Assembly: GCA_903951445.1 (NCBI GenBank)
Contig: CAJBBZ010000285.1
Coordinates: forward strand, 1 to 64,000
DNA length: 64,000 bases
Source of the DNA: an uncultured beta proteobacterium
GTDB lineage: Bacteria; Pseudomonadota; Gammaproteobacteria; Burkholderiales; Burkholderiaceae_C
Reading direction: 5' to 3'
Under the pieces are notes generated by a model. The model did not search any database. It was not told where the DNA came from and saw nothing but the letters and a program-made list of their open reading frames with translations. Positions 32,327-42,318 of the stretch are shown piece after piece. The first letter of the stretch is position 1. Each line of letters starts with the position of its first letter. A program made the position numbers and the translations under genes.

Positions 32327-34135
32327 ATGACACAGACCAGTCCGTCCGGGCGCGCCAGCGCCTGGCTTGACCACTTTGGCGCCGCGCTGGGCCGCCATGA
32401 CGCTGCGGCCACCGCCGCGCTGTTTGACGCAGACTGCTATTGGCGCGATCTGGTGGCCTTTACCTGGAATATTTGCACCCAGGAAGGCCAAGGCGCTATC
32501 GAAAAGATGGTGCAGGCGCGCGGTGCCGATGTGGCGGCCAGCCATTTCGCGCTGGAAGGCGAGGCCACCGAGGCCGATGGCGTGGTCGATGCCTGGTTTA
32601 CCTTCGAAACCCGGCTGGCGCGCGGGCGTGGGCATTTGCGCCTTAAAGGCACAGACCAGGGCGACAAAGGCTGGACGCTTTTGACCACCATGACCGAGCT
32701 CAAAGGCTTTGAAGAGAAAACCGGCACGCACCGTATAAAAGGCGCCGAACACGGCGTACACCCAGGCCGCAAAAGCTGGCTAGAGGAGCGCGCGCATGAG
32801 CAACAAACCTTGGGCTTTAGCGAGCAGCCTTATGTGGTGATCGTCGGCGGCGGGCAGGGCGGCATTGTGCTGGGGGCGCGACTGCGGCGCTTGGGTGTAC
32901 CGACCATCATCATCGAAAAAAACGCCAAACCCGGCGACTCTTGGCGCAATCGCTACAAAAGCCTGTGCCTGCACGACCCGGTGTGGTACGACCACCTGCC
33001 CTATATGCCCTTCCCGGACGACTGGCCTGTATTTGCGCCCAAGGACAAGATCGGCGATTGGCTGGAGATGTACACCAAGATCATGGAGCTGAACTACTGG
33101 GGCTCTACCGAAGCCAAGAAAGCGCACTTTGACGAGGCCACTGGGTAGTGGGAATTGCAGGTGGAGCGCGAGGGAAAAACCATCACCCTGCATCCCAAGC
33201 AATTGGTGTTTGCCATGGGCGTGTCGGGCTACCCCAATGTGCCGCATATCACCGGCGCCGAAAGTTTTGAGGGCGAACAACACCACTCCAGCAAGCACCC
33301 AGGGCCGGACAAATACCTGGGCAAAAAAGTGGTGGTGCTGGGATCGAACAATTCAGCGCACGATATTTGTGCCGCGCTTTGGGAGCACCAAGTGGACGTG
33401 ACCATGGTGCAACGCAGTAGCACGCATATTGCGCCCTCGGACTCGCTGATGGAGCTGGCGCTGGGCGGCCTGTACAGCGAAGAGGCGATCAAGAACGGCA
33501 TCGACCACCACAAGGGCGATCTGGTGTTTGCCAGCGTGCCCTACAAAATCATGCACAGCTTTCAAATCCCGGTGTACGAGGAGATGAAGCGGCGCGATGC
33601 CGACTTGTATGGCCGTCTGGAAAAAGCCGGTTTCATGCTGGACTTTGGCGACGACGGCTCGGGCCTGTTCATGAAATACCTGCGCCGCGGTTCGGGCTAT
33701 TACATCGACGTAGGCGCCTCCGAACTGGTAGCCAATGGCAGCATCAAGCTGCGCAGCGGCGTCAACATCGAGCGCATCAACGCCAAGTCGGTCACCTTGA
33801 GTGATGGCAGCGAGTTGCCGGCCGATGTCATTGTGTATGCCACTGGCTACGGCTCGATGAACCAGTTCTTAGCCGATTTGGTATCCCCCGAAGTGGCCGA
33901 CCGCGTAGGCAAGGTCTGGGGCCTAGGTTCGAGCACCACCAAAGACCCCGGCCCCTGGGAAGGCGAACTGCGCAATATGTGGAAGCCGACGAACCAGGCC
34001 CAGCTCTGGATTCATGGTGGCAATTTGCACCAGAGCCGACACTATTCGCAGTTCCTGTCGCTGCAACTGAAAGCGCGCTACGAAGGCCTGCCTACGCCGG
34101 TGTATGCGCAGGCGGCGGTGAACCACTTGAAGTAA
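32327..34135 (+). pseudogene. flavin-containing monooxygenase with N-terminal NTF2-like domain, interrupted by an in-frame TAG
   Basis: Same reading frame from 32327 to 34135 with one stop at 33146-33148; VVIVGGGQGGIVLGARLRRLGVPTIIIEKN before the stop and VVVLGSNNSAHDICAALWEHQVDVTMVQRS after it. Confidence 0.85.
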
Positions 34136-34209
34136 GCCTAGCGCCGGATGGTGCGCGCCTGCTTGCTGCATGGCAAATTGGCATGCCACCTTGAAGCGGT
34201 GTAGCAGAT

Positions 34210-34509
34210 TCACATCTTGACGATGCCCAGGCTGGCGCGGGCATCGTCCATCCGCGCCTCCTCATCGTGCAACTGGTAGCCCCTCTCCAGCATGCGTGTC
34301 ATATATTGTTTGTTATAAAGAAATGCAGCGATAAATTGCCATAGGCCAATAGTGATAAATGAAAACAAAAAATGCAATGCGGCTACGCCCAGCTCGCCAC
34401 GAAATAAAGGGACAAATGCGCCAAAAAACAAATAGGTCCAACTAAACCCGTAATAGCCTGGCTTCATCATGCCGGTGGAAGGGTGCAACAAATTCACTTT
34501 AGTAGCCAT
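34210..34509 (-). CDS. small membrane protein of unknown function
   Basis: GYYGFSWTYLFFGAFVPLFRGELGVAALHFLFSFITIGLWQFIAAFLYNKQYMTRMLERGY. Confidence 0.75.
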   Translation of the reverse strand: MATKVNLLHPSTGMMKPGYYGFSWTYLFFGAFVPLFRGELGVAALHFLFSFITIGLWQFIAAFLYNKQYMTRMLERGYQLHDEEARMDDARASLGIVKM

Positions 34510-34626
34510 GCCAGCTCCTTTTAGTCGTACGACGATCTCCATCCCATCATGGCACAGACCGGCCGGGTTTGCGAAGCCGCCAATGCGTTATCTTCCAATC
34601 TTTCACAAAGCCCACCGGAGACCCAT

Positions 34627-35418
34627 TTGTTCAAACTCACCAGCCTGAACCTTAACGGCATACGCTCGGCCACCAGCAAAGGGCTGCAAGACTGGCTGCA
34701 CGGCTTGCAGGCGGACTGTCTGTGCGTGCAAGAAGTCAAGGCGCAAGCAGCTGATGTGGCCGGGCAGTTTGAGACCTTGGCCGGCATGGCCGGACATTTC
34801 CACTTTGCCGAGAAAAAAGGCTATTCCGGCGTCGGCATTTACACCCGCCACGCGCCCAGCGATGTGCGCGTCGGCTACGGCTCTGCTGAATTTGATGCCG
34901 AGGGCCGCTATGTGGAGTTGCGCTTTGATACCCCCAAGCGCAAACTGTCCATCATCAGTTGTTACTTCCCCAGCGGTTCTTCGGGCGAGGAACGGCAGGA
35001 GGCCAAATACCGTTTTCTGGAAGGCATGTACCCGCACCTGCAAGAGCTCAAGCGCACGCGTGAGTTTGTGCTGTGCGGTGACATCAATATTGCGCACCAG
35101 GAAATCGATTTGAAAAACTGGAAAGGCAACCGCAAGAACTCGGGCTTTCTGCCGGAAGAACGCGCCTGGATGACCCGGCTATTGAACGAAGGTGGCTTGG
35201 TCGATGTATATCGCCAACTCGAGCCCACCGCCACCGACGCGGCCTATACCTGGTGGAGCAACCGGGGCCAGGCCTACGCCAAAAACGTGGGCTGGCGTTT
35301 GGATTACCACTTGGCAACCCCTGTGCTGGCGGCAGGTGCGCGTCAGCACGCCATTTACAAAGACACGCGTTTTTCGGACCATGCGCCTGTCAGCATCGAC
35401 TACGACTGGGGCTTGTAG
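34627..35418 (+). CDS. xth: exodeoxyribonuclease III
   Basis: FKLTSLNLNGIRSATSKGLQDWL, CVQEVKAQ, CGDINIAHQEIDLKNWKGNRKNSGFLPEERAWM, SDHAPVSIDYDW; TTG start assumed. Confidence 0.93.
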   Translation: MFKLTSLNLNGIRSATSKGLQDWLHGLQADCLCVQEVKAQAADVAGQFETLAGMAGHFHFAEKKGYSGVGIYTRHAPSDVRVGYGSAEFDAEGRYVELRFDTPKRKLSIISCYFPSGSSGEERQEAKYRFLEGMYPHLQELKRTREFVLCGDINIAHQEIDLKNWKGNRKNSGFLPEERAWMTRLLNEGGLVDVYRQLEPTATDAAYTWWSNRGQAYAKNVGWRLDYHLATPVLAAGARQHAIYKDTRFSDHAPVSIDYDWGL

Positions 35419-35479
35419 TCCTGCTCGGTGGTGGCCTCGTGAAAATTCGGCTGCTCAGCACGCGCCTGGCGTCGCTTCT

Positions 35480-37444
35480 TCAGCGCGACACAATGCCAAA
35501 CGTACCCGGCGCTTTTTCTATCAAGCTGAAAAAGCGCACCAGGTCCACTTTGCTTCCGCTCACTTTCAAATCATCACTGAGCAAGGTATCTTGGATACCC
35601 GCGCTACCGGCGATGATTTTTACGAACAAGGATTTGGTCAATGTCAATGTGGCATTGGCCTCTGGGTGTTGGCCGCGTTTGAAATGCAGCACCGCGTTGT
35701 CTATCCACAAAGCGTAGCTTTCTTTCTGGTCGCTGAGCGTGACATTGATGCGGTAGTTTTTGCCCTCAGCCGCCGGGCCGTCCAGGCTGGCGGCCATGGC
35801 CTCTAAAAAGCGCTCCATCGGCGTTTGCAGCAGCAGGTCGATAGCGCCGGCTTTGGACATGCCTTTGCTTGGCGGGCCATTGCGCAACTCTTGTGCGCCG
35901 CTTAGATAAGCATTGCGCCAGGTGGCGGACTCGGCGCTGTAGCCCATTTGCTCGTAGCTTTTTGCCAGCAGCTCTTTGGCGGCTTTGTTGGAGGCGTCGG
36001 CCATCACCACATGGTTGAGCAACTCGGCAGTCCAGCGGAAATCGCCTTTGTCAAAAGCCCGCTGCGCTGCGGCCAAGGCTTTGTCAGGGCCACCGGCAAG
36101 TTCCACATAGCGCTTGCCCACATCCGCCGGGGCCAGCGGATTGAGGTGCGCCGGGTTGCCGTCAAAAAAGCCCAGGTAAAACTGGTACACCGCTTTGACG
36201 TTGTGGCGCAAATCGCCATAGTGGCCACGCACCGCCATAAAGTCGGCGAGCGATTTGGGTAGCTGCACTTTATCGGCAATCTCTGAGGGCGTGTAACCCG
36301 CGTTCATCAGGCGCACAGTTTGATCATGGGTGTATTTATAGACGTCGCGGTGCATGGTGATGAACTGCTGGATATTGGCATTGCCCCAAATCGGCCAGTG
36401 GTGCGAAGCGATATACACCTCGGCCTCGCGCGTTTGCTCTAGGGCCTGTTCCATGTAGGTGGCCCAGCGCAATGCGTCGCGCACTTTGGCGCCGCGTATG
36501 GGCAGCAGGTTGTGCATGGTTTGCGACAGGTTTTCTGCACCGTCGTACAGCTTTTTGGAAGGTATAGAGAAGCTCAACTCCGCAGGACATTCCGCGTTAG
36601 GCACGTTGTGAAAAACAAAGTCCACGCCATCAATTTGCATGGACTGCTTGGCTTGGTAGATCAACCAAGTCGGCGTCAAGATGCCGATGCTGCCGTAGAT
36701 CACGTCTTTACCCAACCCCGTGTCCACATTGCCTTTGGCGCTGCGCGGCAGGTCACGGCCAAACTGGTACACCGAGCGCCGCCCCATGGCCGTACCCACC
36801 AGCACGTTTTCGCTGGTGGCCTCTTCCATAAAACCGGCAGGGGCCACGATGGGCACTTTGCGCTGTGCCGCATCTTGCTGGGACAAGACGCCCAGCGCGC
36901 CGCCAAAGTGGTCGGCATGCGCATGCGTCAGCACCAAGCCGCTGACCGGCTTTTTGCCCAGGTGCTGCTCGGCAAACGCCATGGCCGCTGTTGCGGACTC
37001 GCGCGAGGTGAGCGCATCGACCACGATCCAGCCGGTCTTGCCTTCGATGAGGGTGATGTTGGCAATATCAAAACCACGCAACTGGTACACGCCGTCCATC
37101 ACCTTATAGAGGCCAATATTCGCGTTGAGCTGGGCATGGCGCCATAGGCTGGGGTTAACGGTATCGGGCGCTGCGCCTTGCAAAAAATCATAGGCCGCAA
37201 AGTCGCGCAAGACGCTGCCGTCGGCTGCCAGTATCTTGCCCGTAGGCCGCGCAATCAGGCCGCGTTTGGCATCTTCAAAGTCTTGCCCTGAAGCAGCGGC
37301 TATGGCCTGAGCAAAGGTGGTATTTTCCTTCTGCGTGCTGGGGCTAGCATCGCTACTGGCGCCGCCTATGCCTTGGTTTTTACCGCAGGCGGCCAGGGCC
37401 AATGCGGTGACTGCGACTGCCACGAAAGAGAGCGGGCGGAGCAT
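35480..37444 (-). CDS. alkyl/aryl-sulfatase, MBL-fold (SdsA1-like)
   Basis: LTHAHADHFGG zinc motif, SHHWPIWGN, C-terminal SCP2-like RINVTLSDQKESYALWIDNAVLHF. Confidence 0.92.
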   Translation of the reverse strand: MLRPLSFVAVAVTALALAACGKNQGIGGASSDASPSTQKENTTFAQAIAAASGQDFEDAKRGLIARPTGKILAADGSVLRDFAAYDFLQGAAPDTVNPSLWRHAQLNANIGLYKVMDGVYQLRGFDIANITLIEGKTGWIVVDALTSRESATAAMAFAEQHLGKKPVSGLVLTHAHADHFGGALGVLSQQDAAQRKVPIVAPAGFMEEATSENVLVGTAMGRRSVYQFGRDLPRSAKGNVDTGLGKDVIYGSIGILTPTWLIYQAKQSMQIDGVDFVFHNVPNAECPAELSFSIPSKKLYDGAENLSQTMHNLLPIRGAKVRDALRWATYMEQALEQTREAEVYIASHHWPIWGNANIQQFITMHRDVYKYTHDQTVRLMNAGYTPSEIADKVQLPKSLADFMAVRGHYGDLRHNVKAVYQFYLGFFDGNPAHLNPLAPADVGKRYVELAGGPDKALAAAQRAFDKGDFRWTAELLNHVVMADASNKAAKELLAKSYEQMGYSAESATWRNAYLSGAQELRNGPPSKGMSKAGAIDLLLQTPMERFLEAMAASLDGPAAEGKNYRINVTLSDQKESYALWIDNAVLHFKRGQHPEANATLTLTKSLFVKIIAGSAGIQDTLLSDDLKVSGSKVDLVRFFSLIEKAPGTFGIVSR

Positions 37445-37502
37445 GGGATATTTCCTTCAGATGGGCTTACAACTAGGTCCTGGGGTAGACATGGAAAGGG
37501 GC

Positions 37503-38000
37503 TTATTTCAGTAACTGCCGGGCATCCTTGAGCAAGAGCAGCAATTGCTGCGCGCGCAAAGGCGATGGCACGAAACCAAAACGGGTGTAGAAGGCGGCGG
37601 CTTCTTGGTCCAGCGGATGCGTCAGCATGGCGCGCACACCGGCTTGTTCGCTGATGAGCACGGTGCGCGCAATGGCATCTTGCAAAAGACCCCAACCCAA
37701 GCCGCGCCCTTGCGCGCTGGTAGACACCGCTAAACGTGCCAACAAAACCACGGGCAAGGGATAGTGGCCCATGCCTTTGCGCATGCGCTCAGGCACCTCA
37801 AAGGTATCGATCTGGCCTACTGTCAGGCTGAAATAACCCAGCACCTGGTCTTCATCGGCTGCGACAAAGGTCTTGGTCGAACCTGCGCCTTGGGCCTGTC
37901 TGGCGTGGCGCACTAGCCAATCGTTAAGCACTGGCTTGCCGCAATCAAATTCCTCCAGCTTATGGCGGGGCGCCAGCAGCTCTGGCCTGCGCAAACTCAC
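37503..38000 (-). CDS. GNAT family acetyltransferase, TacT-like toxin
   Basis: FDCGKPVLNDWLVRHARQAQGAGSTKTFVAADEDQVLGYFSL, LLARLAVSTSAQGRGLGWGLLQDA; overlaps DUF1778 gene. Confidence 0.85.
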   Translation of the reverse strand: MSLRRPELLAPRHKLEEFDCGKPVLNDWLVRHARQAQGAGSTKTFVAADEDQVLGYFSLTVGQIDTFEVPERMRKGMGHYPLPVVLLARLAVSTSAQGRGLGWGLLQDAIARTVLISEQAGVRAMLTHPLDQEAAAFYTRFGFVPSPLRAQQLLLLLKDARQLLK

Positions 38001-38287
38001 TGGGTTTCCCAGGGGGCTTGGCGGGCGAATAAATCGCGCAATCCTTCGTTGGCTTGCGCGGGTTGGTCCAACAAATCTACAAAGCTTTGGTACTGCGCGC
38101 CCGATACCATGAATAGGCGCTGATCGAGCAAGGTCTGTTCAGCTGCCAGGCAGGCACTGTCCAAAATGAAATCGGTCAGCGACTTGTGCGCCACCTCCGC
38201 AGCCCGCCGCAAGACAAGCTCTTGTTCTTGGGTGGCGCGTAGGCCCAAACGGGCGGAACGGGTGCTGGCGGGAGCTAGGGCGGACAT
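37997..38287 (-). CDS. DUF1778 antitoxin (TacA-like)
   Basis: ARLGLRATQEQELVLRRAAEVAHKSLTDFILDSACLAAEQTLLDQRLF. Confidence 0.87.
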   Translation of the reverse strand: MSALAPASTRSARLGLRATQEQELVLRRAAEVAHKSLTDFILDSACLAAEQTLLDQRLFMVSGAQYQSFVDLLDQPAQANEGLRDLFARQAPWETQ

Positions 38288-38410
38288 GGGCAGACCTCAT
38301 GGAGCGGGAAAGTATGGCGGGGATGTTAGTACATATGACATACAAAATCCAGCCCGGCCCGCGCTATTGCCCCTAAAACCCTGTTGGCGCTGTGACGGCA
38401 GGCGCCGTCC

Positions 38411-41400
38411 TCAAGCCAACAAAGCCACATTCCCACCCGCTGCGGTGGTGTTGACCGTCACCGTGCGCTCAGCGCAAAAGCGGTACAGATAATGCGGGCC
38501 GCCGGCTTTGGGGCCGGTGCCGCTCAGGCCTTCGCCGCCAAAGGCCTGCACGCCTACCACGGCGCCGATCATGTTGCGGTTGATATAGACATTGCCGACA
38601 TGCGCCGCCAGCGCCATGGCTTGGGCGCGGCTGTCGATGCGGGTTTGGATGCCCAAGGTAAGGCCGTAGCCAAGCGCGTTGATCTGCGCTATGGTGTCCA
38701 GCGGATCGCCCTGCCAGCGCAGCACTTGCAGCACCGGCCCAAAAATTTCGGCATCCACCTCAGCCACGCTTTGCACTAGGTAGGCATGTGGCGCGATGCG
38801 GTTCGGTAGCGCACAACCATCCTGCGCCAAGGCCGTTTGCCAAGCGGGGCCAAACAGACACATGCGGCGCGCATGCAGGCGCGCGATATGGGCTTGCAAT
38901 GTGGCGGCTGCCTCCGCGTCAATCACCGGCCCCAGGTCGGTGGCCAGGTCTGCCGGGTCGCCCACGCGCAGTTGCTGCGCCGCGCCGCGCAGCATCTCCA
39001 ACACGGTGTCTGCAATATCAGCATGCACGCACAACAAGCGCAGCGCCGAACAGCGTTGTCCGGCAGAGCGAAATGCGCTGCTGATCACCGCATCGACCAC
39101 TTGCTCGGGCAGTGCCGACGAGTCCACCACCATCGCATTAATGCCGCCAGTCTCGGCAATCAAGGGCACGATAGGGCCGGGCTTTTGTGCCAACGCACGC
39201 TGAATGATTTTGGCCACCTCGGTAGAGCCGGTAAACACTACGCCCGCCACGCCGGGCTGCGCCACCAGCGCCGCGCCTACGCTCTCGCCCGGCCCGTGCA
39301 GTAGCTGCAAAGCGTCCTGCGGAACGCCTGCCGCGTGCAGCAAGCGCAAAGCCTCTGCCGTGATCAGCGGGGTTTGTTCGGCGGGCTTGGCCAGCACCGT
39401 GTTGCCGGTGGCCAGCGCGGCGGCAATCTGCCCCACGCAAATAGCCAGCGGAAAATTCCAGGGGCTGATACACACCCACACACCGCGCCCGCACAGTTGC
39501 AGCGTATTGGTCTCACCCGTCACACCGGGCTGCCAGTGCGCGCTGTCGGTTTGCATACCGGCGGAGCGGCTTGCGGCGCCCACGCCTGACCATGCGTGAC
39601 CGTGCGCCACCGGCATGGAAACCGGCTGCATGATGCGCAGCGCCTCGTGTGCGTAGTAGCGCAAAAAGTCCACCGCTTCGCGCACTTCAGATTGCGCATC
39701 GCCCCAGGTTTTGTGCGCCTCGCGCACCAGCAAAGCACACAGCGCCGGGCTGTGTTGCTCCAGGCTGTCTGCGGCGCGCAGCAAGGCCGCGCTACGCTGC
39801 TCCACGGGCGTGCGGGCCCAGGTTTTAAATCCAGCTGCTGCGCGCTGCATCGCGTTTTGCACATCCTGCATAGTCGCCTGCGCGAGCGCAGCAGGCATGG
39901 GCTGAGCCAGGGCATGCAGATAGGGCGCGCGCATATCCCGCACAGTGAAATCCAGCCCCACGCTATTGGCGCGCGCGCCTTCGCCGCTGCCAAAGAGTTG
40001 TGGCGGCAGGGGCAAAGCGCCCGAGGGCTCCAGGCGCAGCGGCGAGATCAGCAAATCGCGCACGCTTAAATGAAGGTCGGCCAGCTGGTGCACAAAAGAC
40101 GAGTTGGCGCCGTTCTCCAGCAGGCGGCGCACCAGGTAAGCGAGCAAGTCTTTATGCGCGCCCACCGGCGCATACACGCGGCAGGCCATGAGCGGGTTTT
40201 TCAGCACCTCGCGGTACACGCCCTCGCCCATGCCGTGCAGGCGCTGCAACTCAAACGCGCCGCCGCTGCGCGCGCCCATTTGCGCAATGGCCGCTATCGT
40301 GGCTGCGTTGTGCGTGGCGAATTGGGGGTAGATCACATCGGGCGCGTCCAGCAGGGCGCCAGCGCAGGCCAGGTAAGAAATATCGGTATGGTGCTTGTGC
40401 GTGAACACCGGGTAATGCGGCAGGCCCAGCTCCTGGGCGCGTTTGATTTCGGCATCCCAATACGCGCCTTTGACCAAGCGGCACATCAGGCCCACGCCAT
40501 GTTGGCGCGCCATGGCCACCACGGTATGTACCAGTTCCAAGGCGCGGCTTTGGTAAGCCTGCAAAGCAAGGCCCAGGCCGCGCCACTGCGGCCAGTGCTG
40601 CGCCACGCGCTGCAACAAAGCATCAAACACTTCGAGCGACAACTCCAGGCGCTCCACCTCTTCAGCATCTATCGTCAGGTTGATGTCGGCGCGTGCGGCC
40701 TGCTCGCACAAGCTCCACACCCGCGGCAGCAACTCGGCCATGACGCGCGCGCTTTGGCCGTCTTCGTAGCGCGGGTGCAGCGCGCTCAGTTTGATGCTGA
40801 TGCCGTCATTGCCTTGCGGCCCGCGACCGGGCACGGCGGCCTGCGCCAGAGCGCTTATCGCGTCGCTATAACTTTGCCAATAGCGCAGCGCGTCGGCATC
40901 TGTGCGCGCACCCTCGCCCAGCATGTCATACGAAAAACGCAGGCCCTGGCTTTGCGCCTGGCGGGCGGCGTCGGCATGGCGCATGGCCTCGGCCATGGTC
41001 TGGCCCAGCACAAACTGGCGGCCTAGCAACTGCACCGCGCGCAGCGTGGCGGCCACCACGGTATGCGCGCCCAAGCGGCCCATCAAGCCGCTGCCGCTGG
41101 TGGCGCCTTGGGCATCGGGCAAAAAGTGTTTGGACATGGCAATCGCCGCGCGCGACAAACGCGCCAGCACCTGGTCGCCGGCCTGCGCAAAATCGGCGCG
41201 GCCCAGCTGGTCGGCGGTCAGGGCGATTGCGGTGTCCATGTCCGGCACGCGCAAAAGCGCTTCGGCCAGGCGCATAAGGGCCAGGCCCTCGGCGCTGGAA
41301 ATGGGGTATTCCTGCAACAAACTTTCCATGGCCCAAAACGGCGCAGGATGATCACGCACACTTTGCACCCAGGGCGCAGCCACTTGCGCGGCGGCGGCCC

Positions 41401-41491
41401 AGTCCAGCTTGTCTTGCAAGCTGCGCAGGCGCTGTGCCACGGTCTCTGCCTCGGGGCGGTAGGGCTGGGGAAGGCGTTGATGGATCAGCAT
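38411..41491 (-). CDS. putA: bifunctional proline dehydrogenase/L-glutamate-gamma-semialdehyde dehydrogenase
   Basis: VRLVKGAYWDAEIKRAQE-like region, FATHNAATIAAI, ETGGINAMVVDSSALPEQVVDAVISSAFRSAGQRCSALRLL. Confidence 0.95.
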   Translation of the reverse strand: MLIHQRLPQPYRPEAETVAQRLRSLQDKLDWAAAAQVAAPWVQSVRDHPAPFWAMESLLQEYPISSAEGLALMRLAEALLRVPDMDTAIALTADQLGRADFAQAGDQVLARLSRAAIAMSKHFLPDAQGATSGSGLMGRLGAHTVVAATLRAVQLLGRQFVLGQTMAEAMRHADAARQAQSQGLRFSYDMLGEGARTDADALRYWQSYSDAISALAQAAVPGRGPQGNDGISIKLSALHPRYEDGQSARVMAELLPRVWSLCEQAARADINLTIDAEEVERLELSLEVFDALLQRVAQHWPQWRGLGLALQAYQSRALELVHTVVAMARQHGVGLMCRLVKGAYWDAEIKRAQELGLPHYPVFTHKHHTDISYLACAGALLDAPDVIYPQFATHNAATIAAIAQMGARSGGAFELQRLHGMGEGVYREVLKNPLMACRVYAPVGAHKDLLAYLVRRLLENGANSSFVHQLADLHLSVRDLLISPLRLEPSGALPLPPQLFGSGEGARANSVGLDFTVRDMRAPYLHALAQPMPAALAQATMQDVQNAMQRAAAGFKTWARTPVEQRSAALLRAADSLEQHSPALCALLVREAHKTWGDAQSEVREAVDFLRYYAHEALRIMQPVSMPVAHGHAWSGVGAASRSAGMQTDSAHWQPGVTGETNTLQLCGRGVWVCISPWNFPLAICVGQIAAALATGNTVLAKPAEQTPLITAEALRLLHAAGVPQDALQLLHGPGESVGAALVAQPGVAGVVFTGSTEVAKIIQRALAQKPGPIVPLIAETGGINAMVVDSSALPEQVVDAVISSAFRSAGQRCSALRLLCVHADIADTVLEMLRGAAQQLRVGDPADLATDLGPVIDAEAAATLQAHIARLHARRMCLFGPAWQTALAQDGCALPNRIAPHAYLVQSVAEVDAEIFGPVLQVLRWQGDPLDTIAQINALGYGLTLGIQTRIDSRAQAMALAAHVGNVYINRNMIGAVVGVQAFGGEGLSGTGPKAGGPHYLYRFCAERTVTVNTTAAGGNVALLA

Positions 41492-41506
41492 GGAATGGCT
41501 CCTTGG

Positions 41507-41569
41507 GCTTTGCGCTTGCCGCTTGTGGCTTGTAGCTTGTCGCTTTGGGCTGCGGGCTGCGGGCTGCGG
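41507..41569. repeat. tandem 7-bp repeat, 9 units, in putA leader
   Basis: GCTTTGC GCTTGCC GCTTGTG GCTTGTA GCTTGTC GCTTTGG GCTGCGG GCTGCGG GCTGCGG. Confidence 0.9.
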
Positions 41570-41651
41570 GTGTGGTGTAAACCGCTATATTCCCACCTGT
41601 TAAGGCAAATATTTATCTTTATTTTTCTCACTTTATAGTGAATAACTCAGT

Positions 41652-42131
41652 ATGAGCACCCCTGCCGCCAGCCTGGACCGCACCGACCTGAAGATTCTGC
41701 GCGCCTTGCAGGAAGACGGGCGCATCTCCAACCTCAAGCTGGCCGAGGCCGTGGCCTTGTCGCCCACTGCCGTGCTGGCGCGGGTGCAGCGCCTGGGCAA
41801 AGAGGGTTTTATCTTGGGCTACCAAGCGCACCTGAACCCGGTCAAACTGGGCGCGGGCCTGATGGTGTTTGTAGAAGTGCTGCTAGACCACACCACGCCG
41901 CATGTGTTCGAGGCCTTCAAAGCGGCAGTGCAAGTGCGCCCCGAAATCATGGAATGCCATATGGTGGCCGGCGGCTTTGACTACCTGCTCAAAACCCGCA
42001 TGGCCGACATGGCCGCCTACCGCGACTTCGCCGGCACCGTGCTGTGGCAACTCCCCGGCGTGCGCGAAACCCGCACCTATGCGGTGATGGAAGAAGTGAA
42101 AAACAGCACGCATATTCCAATCAAGGGCTGA
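41652..42131 (+). CDS. Lrp/AsnC family transcriptional regulator
   Basis: LDRTDLKILRALQEDGRISNLKLAEAVALSPTAVLARVQRLGKEGFI; divergent from putA. Confidence 0.95.
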   Translation: MSTPAASLDRTDLKILRALQEDGRISNLKLAEAVALSPTAVLARVQRLGKEGFILGYQAHLNPVKLGAGLMVFVEVLLDHTTPHVFEAFKAAVQVRPEIMECHMVAGGFDYLLKTRMADMAAYRDFAGTVLWQLPGVRETRTYAVMEEVKNSTHIPIKG

Positions 42132-42186
42132 TGGGCCGCTGCCCGTCGGACTTTATGTTTCAGATTACTGCCGAAAAATGGGATTC

Positions 42187-42213
42187 TTTGAAATCACAAA
42201 CTGTGATTTCAAA
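42187..42213. repeat. perfect 12-bp inverted repeat
   Basis: TTTGAAATCACA-AAC-TGTGATTTCAAA. Confidence 0.85.
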
Positions 42214-42318
42214 CGCCAGCGCTATTGCGTCAGGACGGGGTGGGCGGCGCACTGCGCCCCATCATGGCAAGCGGGCGAAATAAACGCGTGCCGCTGCGCG
42301 AGGGCTAAACGGCTATAC

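Noticed and set aside
38411-41491. putA regarded as truncated because the N-terminal RHH DNA-binding domain is missing
   Set aside because: Many PutA proteins lack this domain, and a divergent Lrp-type regulator is present, so this is ordinary.
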